From assembly GCA_020137815.1 (NCBI GenBank), contig CM035354.1, positions 5,143,423-5,207,422 of the forward strand: a stretch of 64,000 bases of DNA. Direction: 5' to 3'. Shown piece by piece: positions 1-9,608 of this stretch. This DNA comes from Hormiphora californensis. Its lineage: Eukaryota; Ctenophora; Tentaculata; Cydippida; Pleurobrachiidae. The notes beneath the pieces are model-generated. The model was not told the origin of the DNA. It worked only from the letters and a program-made list of their open reading frames with translations, and ran no database searches. Within the stretch, counting starts at the first letter, position 1; every line of letters starts with the position of its first letter. A program made the position numbers and the translations under genes.

Positions 1-3000
1 CTCCAGCTGGTCGTTACACCGTCTAACCTGGCAATACAATGTGTCAGGAACAATGTTCCTTTAGTGCTGTAGTTGCAACATATCTTGATAATGATCTACT
101 TAACAAACTAATTTAATTAACTAATTAAAGCAAAGTTACCTGTCTAATGTCAGCTAACCGGCCATTTTCGCTTAACCTCAAGTTCTCAAACTCAAAGTTC
201 TCTGACTCTTCCAAGATGGGTGGGGTAATTTCTGCAATACTCTCCTCTATAATCTGCATTATCTCTTGTTGGTTATCGTTTACCTGAAATAACACAGGTG
301 TAACTGTAGGAGTTAAATACTTAATACTGCACACGCAGGTGTAATGTGGTCTGTGGACCTGTATGTAAAACAGGTGTAACTAGGAGCTAAATACTTAATA
401 CTGCACACGCAGGTGTGGTAATATAGATAGCAGGTGTATACCCGATGAATGTGTACTGAGTACTCCTGTTCCCTCATTTTACACAAATGAGAATAACAAG
501 ATACTTGGCCACTACAATCTCTCAATATATATTCTGGGTGATTAGAAGTTAATTACCATTTCCAGCAGGTTATTATACAGTTTCATTTCTTCACTTTTAA
601 CGTAATTAAATCTCCGGGGTGTAGTTTGAAGATCTCTGGCCAGTTTGAAGGCGTGGGTGATAAAGAAGTCCAGGGACCGGCAGTGTATCTGATTGATTTG
701 TTTCACTGCCTCCAACAGCTCTTGCTTTAAATTTGTCTGAGGAAGAGAAATATGATGGTATCATTAGGGATATAAAAGGAAGATGTTTGCGTGTTTCATT
801 ATATCCTTTTCTCTCCCTCTCTCCCACTACATTCGGTGCGGTTAAAGAAAGGGTAGGATGAAGACATAGAGCTTCATTATTTCAGGGTTAGGAGCTGGAT
901 AACTTCAAAATGTAATTTTTAGGATACATTCATACAAATCTCATTTCTTTCTCTCACCACACGTATCACCAAGCACACAAACTACAGTAACAGTACCTGT
1001 ATAAAACTGAAAAGTATCTTTTTGAACTCCTCAAATTGCTGAGCGAAGAAGTTTGAGGCCTTGTTCCGGCGGGCTGCTTTACATTGCCGGGCACTGATAG
1101 TAAAGAAATTATTACTGTCCGCAGGTAGGTGGGAGTCTTGCAGGAATCCCATCTCTTTTAACTTTTCGTGCATCTCTTTCTCCTGCAAAATAAATAGATG
1201 ATATATCGGGACGGGGGTAGGACTGCAGTGACTCTACTTTCACTTTTCATACTAATCACTCTACTTTCACTTTCAATGTAGTGATGTATAATTGCGACCC
1301 AACATATGGGCCCAGACAGTAATATTAGCATGTCTCACATTGCTGCTATCACACACATGGTGTTTCCTTACTTCTCCAGTTACACAAGCTTGGCAGGTTA
1401 CACGGCCCTGGCCCCTGTCTCGATGTGAACCAGATATAATATTCACCAGATATGTACATAAGGTTATGGAACTCATGGGATTGAGGGAAAACATTGGCAT
1501 TTAACAACTGGATCAGTAGATGTGTAGAGGGAGATGACGAGAGCAACTTATCTCTTCTAGTGTTCGGTTGATCACATAATGAACGCACAGGTGCTCGATA
1601 GATAATCTTTGTTTACAATTATCATGCCAGAGCTTTATGATTTTTTCCCCGCCTGGGTGAATGCCGAAGGCATTCACCCAGATGCCTTTTGCAAAAAGGC
1701 ATAGGGGTTTAGAATTCGACAATTTTACATACTAGTGATGTGTCACACTTTTTGTCCTGTAACGTAACCCGCTCAGTTGCGAGGGACAACGGTGTTGCTC
1801 CTTCATCAAATACGTCAAAGGCACGTTTTCAGGAAATGTGAGTTGTGCAATGTGGCGCACAATTTAGTGCTACTAAAACACAAGGATTTGTTCTAATACG
1901 GTCTGAGTGATTCATAAATCTGTCTTGCCTTCACATTAGATGGTTATGAAAATAAAGGTTGGCGGGGAAACATAGCATTATGAAACATAATGCAGTTATT
2001 CTTGGTTTTCTTCATATAATCAAAATCTCATGTCCATGAATGAGGCTAGGTGCCCAATGTGAACCATTCATTTTCTTCACTGGTTGATGGTTCACTGCAG
2101 CAGTGTTCTCTCATAGCACATCCTTTCTTTCCCTCTAACGAGCTAAAGACACCACGCCTTTTCACAATGAATACCATTAGTGTTACTTTTTCTACATCCC
2201 TACATCCCTCCCTCTACTACTATTTTAGCAAACTTCTGTTGGGTCAGATGAGTGACACCTTGTCTGTCAATAATATCATAAGAGCCCGACTACCTGAAAG
2301 TCATTCTCCCCGGCTAGCCATTGTCAGACTCAGACACCTCTTCAAACCGTCGGCTGATGGTGCTATCGATCCAGTCCGCCAGACCGCAATCTACCTCGAC
2401 AAAGCTTTCTCTAAAAGACAGGAATTCACCAAAGATACGGGCTCATCTATCAATTCCCACCGAAACATTGAGCACTCCCAACACCCCGTTAGGATATGGA
2501 TTCCATTACGGCAATCCAATCCAACTTTCACTAAACAACCCCAGTTGAGCATACTCAACACCAGCACCACTTTCCAGAAAGTCCAGGGCGGCTAGCCTTG
2601 GTCAGACTCAGACACCTCTTTTAACCGTCGGCTGATGACGAAGACAGGAATTCACCAGAGACATGGGTCCATCTATCAACCCCCACTGAAACGTTGAGCC
2701 CTCTCAACACCCCGTTAGGATATGGATTCCAATGGAATCCAATCCAATATCTATTTATCCTTTGAGGTGATCATATTGATTCTCATTGAAACGTTGAGCA
2801 TTCTCAACCAACTGGTAGGTTATGGATACTAATCAAGTAACACCTTCCACCTTCGTTGAGCTGCGTGAGCTTACTCAACCCCACCGAATCTGCTTTACCC
2901 AGACAGTGGGTAATACCCACCGAATCGTTGAGTACTCTCAACATCCCGTTAGGATATGGATTCCATTACGGCAATCCAATCCAATATTATAACCTTAAAA

Positions 3001-6000
3001 CAACCCTAGTTGAGCATACTCAACCCCAGCACTGTTTTCTTGAAAGTCCAGGGTTGCTAGCACCAAGAATTACCTCACGAACTCTCTCATTTTTTTTTAT
3101 GTGTGTCATATGTGTGTCTTTTGCCTGCCTACTGCATTTTTTACCCGTCCCCCTTAGATTTATTTTTCTTCGAGACTTGTTCTTTTTTTACTACTTTACG
3201 TTTTCTATTTTATATCGCTCCCACTTTTTACCCCCCTGTAATCCTTATCCCTGCCCTTGTTGACCACTTTACGCTTTTTAGCCTTTTTATTATGTATATT
3301 TTTATTATTTATTTATTCCCTTCACCTATGTTTTCCTTTTTTACCCGAGCGTGTCAATTTTGCCTAACAATATTAACTTTAAATTTAACTTTTAAACACC
3401 TTAGCATTTTTATTTAATTTATTTTTTTTTAAATCTCATCTGACAATGAAGTGCCATTATAGATGTATAATGTTTAATTCCTGTAATTCCAATTCCTGTT
3501 TAATTCCTGCCTCTGTTGGACATTGGTTGGAGTCTCAATATATTTACTTAGATTGCAATTGTACGTACATCTTACAATTGTACGTACATCTTACTATATA
3601 ATGCGAAAAGGGGTGAAACTTGATCCCCCCCATGCATGTTTGGTGGTCCCTAAATCGTCGTCATCAAGATCAGATCACATCACCCAACATGCATGGTTAG
3701 ATCACCCCACTGAGGATCAGATCCTCCCACCCATGATCAGATCATCCCATTGAGGATCACATCACCCCACCCATGATCAGATCACCCCACTGATGATCAG
3801 ATCATCCCAGTGAGTATCAGATCCCACATTTCACCCAGTAGTCCACTGTGCGTGATGAGATCCCCATATAGAGTAGAAAATTGGCGAAGACAGAGAGAGA
3901 AAGTGAGACACAGAGAGACAGACAGAGACAGAGAGAATGAGCGTCGCCGACGGGCCCGGCCCTTTTCGGCCGAAGGCCGAATTACATTGACTAGTTTCTA
4001 TAAAAAAAGAAGTTACAAATACAATGCTAGTGCTCTCACAATCGATTGCAATCTCCCCTCTTTTTTGTTCCCGACACACCCCAGACAGAACTAGAAAGCT
4101 CTCTTTTTATCTTCTAAGTTTAGATCAGGAACAATAGTTCCAACATTTTGCTTTCTTGTTGGTGTTGTTTGCTCCTCCCCTTCCGGCTTCTAGTTCTCTC
4201 CCCAATCCCAGAAGATAGTGCGTCACATTTTCTCTAAGTTGCTATCCAGAAAACTAACTCGGTCAAAGTCTTTGTTGTCTCCGGCAGATTCAGGGAAAGG
4301 GTGTGTTCAACAAAAAACAACTCCTTATCCCTTCAATTGGTTTAAATTTAATTTCGTTATAATAGGCCAGCATGACGTACAGCAGTTTGATATTGGTACT
4401 ACTGTCAACAGCTTGTATCCATCCATCATCACCAGGTTCGTGTGGAAATGTATAATGTGTTGATCACTGTACTAATCACTGCATTAATTACATATTACAT
4501 AATTATCAACTATCTTGCCAAAAACAAGACAAACGATACCCAGTGGTGATTTATGACATACAGAAAGAAATTTAGGGTCATGAAATTACATTTTCATTTT
4601 ATGAATTCACTGTAAACCCACTGTAATTACATTGCAACTCCACTCACTAGTTTCACGTGGTTGCCATGGTCACTAAAATGCAATTATACCGAACATATAA
4701 TGTAGAAAACTTAATTAACAGTTATTTCTCAGCAATATGCTGTTTGTTTCGCTTCTCCTCCTCAGCTACTCTGTGCATTGCAGCACCGCAGCTGCGGATA
4801 TACAGTTCCATGTGGGAGATCCGGGAAAGATATCTCATTTTGGCATGTCTATTGTGAATATAAATGACTGGCCCCGATATGCATGGACCCCGATATGCAT
4901 GGAGGAATCATTATCCGAGGAGCGGAAACAAAACACAGCGGACATAATTTGTCAGAAGTCTGGTTTTACCGTTGCTGCTACGTTCGGGGCCCTGTCCAGT
5001 TTTTATAACAAATCCTCAATTGAAGAGTTTGAACTACGATACAACGACTCTGGTACCCTTGGCGGCTTTGTTTGTGGGAAATACGCAACAGAAGCGTGCA
5101 CGTGGGACATGGATAGCAGGACAGGGTGCAGCGTACAAGATGCCCTAGTGGTGAATTGCACTACCAATGAACTACCCGCCAAATACACCAATATTTCCTC
5201 CGTAGAGCATCATTACGTTAAACACCATGGTAATTTCATCACCCAAGGTGTTGTATCAGCCTTCCCGGCTGGGTTTTCAACCCACAGGAGAATCATGTGT
5301 GCAACAGGTGTTACACAGTCCCTAGGCGACCAACTGTGTCAGAAGCTCAATATGGATAACGGAAATTCAAGAGCCTTCCTGATATCCACTCATTACGAAG
5401 CAGATTATAAAGCTCCTGTTGCTTTTCTGAGGGACAGCACAATAATGTCGCTATCTTGCCCGGCGGGGTCTACCACACTGGAGGAGTGCGGGGTTAACAT
5501 CAATGATACCAGCTGTAACCATGATAACATCCTGGTACTGAGCTGCGTACGGCGGCCAGATAAATGGTTGCCAAGTAACGTTCGGTTACTAAGCAACCCT
5601 GGTGGGGGAAACAGTAAGGTGAGACCTTGGAGGAAAGATGGGCGAGTAGAAGGGATCGTTGTGATGGACATACAATTAAACAAAATATCTGTTACTGGTA
5701 CTGTTGAGGCCACACCGGAACTCTTGCAGGACAGGGATACACTGGATAAGATATGCCGAGAGGCAGGTTACAAACTCGGCAAATCTGTTGGACTGGAGGA
5801 AATTGCTATGAGGGTAGGAAACGTTACCAATCCTAGGGCAGTGCTATCAGCGGGTGGGCTGATAAAACACAATCTAGCGGGGGCAAGCCTCGTTGAACAG
5901 ATCAAATTGTCCACCAACTGGTACCCTGGCTGGGTGCGAGATACTACCTACAAAGTGTCTATTGGATGGAGTGTGGTTCAATTGGTGGCATCCTATTCTC

Positions 6001-9000
6001 AACGATCTCTACAGGACGGGTAGAGCACAAGTAAAGGCCGGTATTCCAAATTGGTACCAGACGAGATACAGTAATACTAACAGCAATACATACTACTATG
6101 ACGGTGAAACAGTGCTTGTAGTAGAGACATACAAAGAAGACAGGTGGGGGTGTGAGTATACAAGTTCTCATTCTGTCGAGGATGCGCTCTGGTTGAGCTG
6201 TAAAAGCAAGTAACACTCCAGTTGAGATTATGCCGTATGTAAAAGTAACACTGAAACTATTTATATAATAACTGTAGCGAGTACAGAGTGTATCAACAAT
6301 AATTTCTAGTTGTAAAAGTGATTACTGTATGATTTACTTTGATAGTGAGTTTAGTTAATAAATGGCTTATATCGATAAAAATTATCTCCATTACATTAGT
6401 CCCACATTAGTTTCCTAGACACGTGTTCAATAGGAGTTTTGCTGAATCTGTTCAATGATCACTCTCATTATTCCTCTTATGCTTCTATTCCAGTGTGTGT
6501 CTATTCCAGTTCTGTCATACCAACTTTATATACCGTTTCAGCCAATACAATCCTGAATCCACCAACACACAAACACATGTATACTTTCTCCCTCACCCGC
6601 CCTCTCACTCATTCCCTTTCTTAGTTTAGTTTCAAGTTCTCATTGCAGGTTCTGATTGGCTAGACGTGGTTAGAGATGATGGTATTGCGTTAAATGAGGC
6701 AACCCAATTCTTGCAAATACAAACCACATCTGAAAGGGACTCTGGGCACCAGGTAACACTTTTAATAAAACGGCATTCTCACTTTACGTGGGTATTTACT
6801 ATTTCCCTACAACAAAACCAAAATAACAAATATATGCACTTATGTTGTCCAGGTGCGACTAACTTTCAAAGATTCTGGCAGCGCTCAAGTTGGGTCGATA
6901 AAGATTCTGTTCAAAAGTGTAGAAAAGTACTCAATGAATCGCTGTTTTAAGAATTTTGCTAACAATGCATTTTTCCCTCTGGCACCGGACCCTCCTGCCG
7001 CCATCAACAAAACTTGGACGGTATCCAAGAACACCACCCACTTCATGATGGCAGTCAATGGGGTGGATCTGTTAGCGTTGAACTTTGCACAGAACACCCA
7101 GGTGGACTGCAATGGGTACTGGGGTGGGGAGGTGACCCACTTCTCTGGCCACTACAACTCTGGCTACTACAACTCTGGCTATTACAACTCTGGCTAGTAG
7201 CCACAGTTGTACACAACTCTGGCTACTAGGAGTGCATCTCTGGCTACCAAACGACCCCGCCTATGTATGCAACAGAACACCGACTCATTAGGTGATAGGT
7301 AGCTAGGCACACGCATTAATATACACGAGATAGGTAATAGGTTATTGGTTTGCTGGATAAAGTACTGATAAGTTGAGAACATGGTGATTGCTTCCAGGCC
7401 AACCCCAAGGAATCGAATCCCGCCACTACAGCAACCTCCGCACCTAACAACACCAAGAGCTCTGACAACAACAGCGGAAAGACCGAGACCCTCCGTCGGC
7501 CGTCTACTAAGATAGTAAACGTGGACAGCGGATACTCGCCAGGAACGGAGACTCAGATCGAACTCATCATCGTTTCACCCGAGCTATTCAAGAAAAACAT
7601 AGTTTTCGGGGATCAAGTTAACCTCAGATAATTTTCCAACCATTAGGTGTAGAGGTCTGAAACTTCTTTTAAGTTGACCTTGTAACTAGATCTATCATTC
7701 AGTACTAAATTTAGCTTCTCAGCAATTGTGGTTCATGAATAAATGAGGTTAACATTGAATTTTGGACAAAAGCTAACCTCACTTTTCTCCAAGACGGTGC
7801 ACAAAAAATCGATTCTGAGCACATCATCTGGTCCGGCTCTTCGAGCCAGACCAGAGACCGAAAGTGACTTTTTATACCCCGGACCCCCCCTCTGGCCTTA
7901 ATTCGGTGCGGGTACACAAGTTACTAAGCCAGGCGCCCCGGCAATCTTGATAATCTGAGACCACCGTTGTCCGGAATGAATAAATGTATGGACTGGGGCT
8001 ACTGATTCAACTACTCCACTTTCCTGTACTCCCACTCCTTCTTCGCCGACAGGAAGTAGTTCCACATGGAACAGCGAGCAGCATCTCTCCCCGTATCCTT
8101 CACCAGCTTCCTCGGTCCCCTACCTCTGAACCCTCGCCTGGAAGCTGATCTAGTCAGGCTGTCCGCTACCTGACCCCGAGACCCAACCTCAATTGCCATG
8201 TTGAAACACTTCCAACCATTAGCAGGACAAATAAGCTGATCCCACCAGTTCACCGTCTTTATCTCTCGCGAGAATTCAATATAAGATCAGGCCTGCTTTG
8301 GTCTCAGGGATAGAATGAAGCCAACCATTCTCTCCCCCATATCGTACAGGCTTCTCCAGCTGACTGTCAGGCCAATGCTTTGACCACAGTTCTCATCCGA
8401 GAAACGAAAATGGGTCAAGCCAATACTCTGACAGCCAGCTGAACACATGAATCCCATCGGGACCACATCCTCTCTCCAAGCCAACCACATCTGACTGAAC
8501 GTCTAATTGCATGGTCTCTACTGCAGTCCTCTCTTGGTATAACCTCTTAAGAACTCTGTCGATCACAGCACCTATCGTCTCACTGTCCGACACCTTCTCC
8601 CAAGGATACGTCCCTGACAACGATATAATAACGTGTAATACGGCGTTATATTTCTTCTATAAGCGGGACTTCGTAATAGCCAGAGTTGCACCCCTAGTAG
8701 CCAGAGTTGTATACAACTGTGGCTACTAGCCAGAGTTGTAATAGCCAGAGTTGTAGTAGCCAGAGTTGTAGTGGCCAGAGAAGTGGGTAATCGGTGGGGA
8801 TGTGGTTCGGAGTGTCACATTCACTACAGCAGATACTGCCTCACTGAGATACCGAGTTGTGGAATATCAGCCAGCATTCAAAGCAGTAATTACAGGTAAA
8901 ACATTGGGAAGCGGTATAGTTTCTACTCATGTAAAGCATACATAAAATTCACCTTATTCCTCCCCAATACCAGTCAAACAACTAAGATACCATATCATGT

Positions 9001-9558
9001 ATGTTGGATTACCAACTAGTTATTAATTGTTTATGAGTCTAAAACCGGGGAATTACCTTGTTTTCGAAGTGGTTGGCACACTCGCTAGTTCGGAGGTTTG
9101 TTTCCGAGTCAGAGTCAGCGTCCAATGCAGCAGCCTCTTCGTCAATATCACATTTGTTTACCAGGAAAAACATGGGGGCTTCCGGGAATGTGTCCTAAAG
9201 GTATGATGAATTAGTGGTACTTTAGATCAGAAATATTAGCATTAATTACAATTAATTACAGTCAATCAATTAATTTATTAAAACATACTAGTGGACCCAG
9301 TCCATCCTACGGATGGCTTACAATTAATTGATTACTCAAGCGACGTTCACTAAACTAAAAACACCTAGGAAATTCCTCGTTTTTCGTATCGCTCTGTTTC
9401 TCTGTCTTTGTGTCTCTCTGTCTGTATGTCTGCATGTATCTCTGTCTCTGTCTCTGTCTCTGTCTCTGTCTCTGTCTCTGTCTCTGTCTCTGTCTCTGTC
9501 TCTGTCTCTGTCTCTGTCTCTGTCTCTGTCTCTGTCTCTGTCTCTGTCTCTGTTTCTG

Positions 9559-9608
<50 letters not shown>

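Larger units (their letters stand above)
7136..8790. mobile_element. TIR transposon inserted in the SRCR-like gene
   Basis: Both ends carry the same ~95-bp inverted repeat beginning CCCACTTCTCTGGCCACTAC. Each is itself made of reiterated GGCTACTACAACTCT units and an ACAGTTGTAYACAACT palindrome (7136-7232 and 8690-8787). The host reading frame flows from ...NGYWGGE before the left end into GGDVVRSV after the right end. The flanking GGTGGGGAGGTG and GGTGGGGATGTG look like a target duplication with one mismatch. The interior holds unrelated coding-like fragments on both strands and no recognisable transposase, so it is non-autonomous. Confidence 0.75.

Noticed and set aside
1728-1736. CTAGT after the structured repeat as a Helitron end
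   Set aside because: Copy B continues in homology past this point without CTAG, so it is not a terminus.
2050-2595. 181-residue plus-strand frame
   Set aside because: Overlaps a dispersed repeat whose other copies do not keep the frame; no domain.
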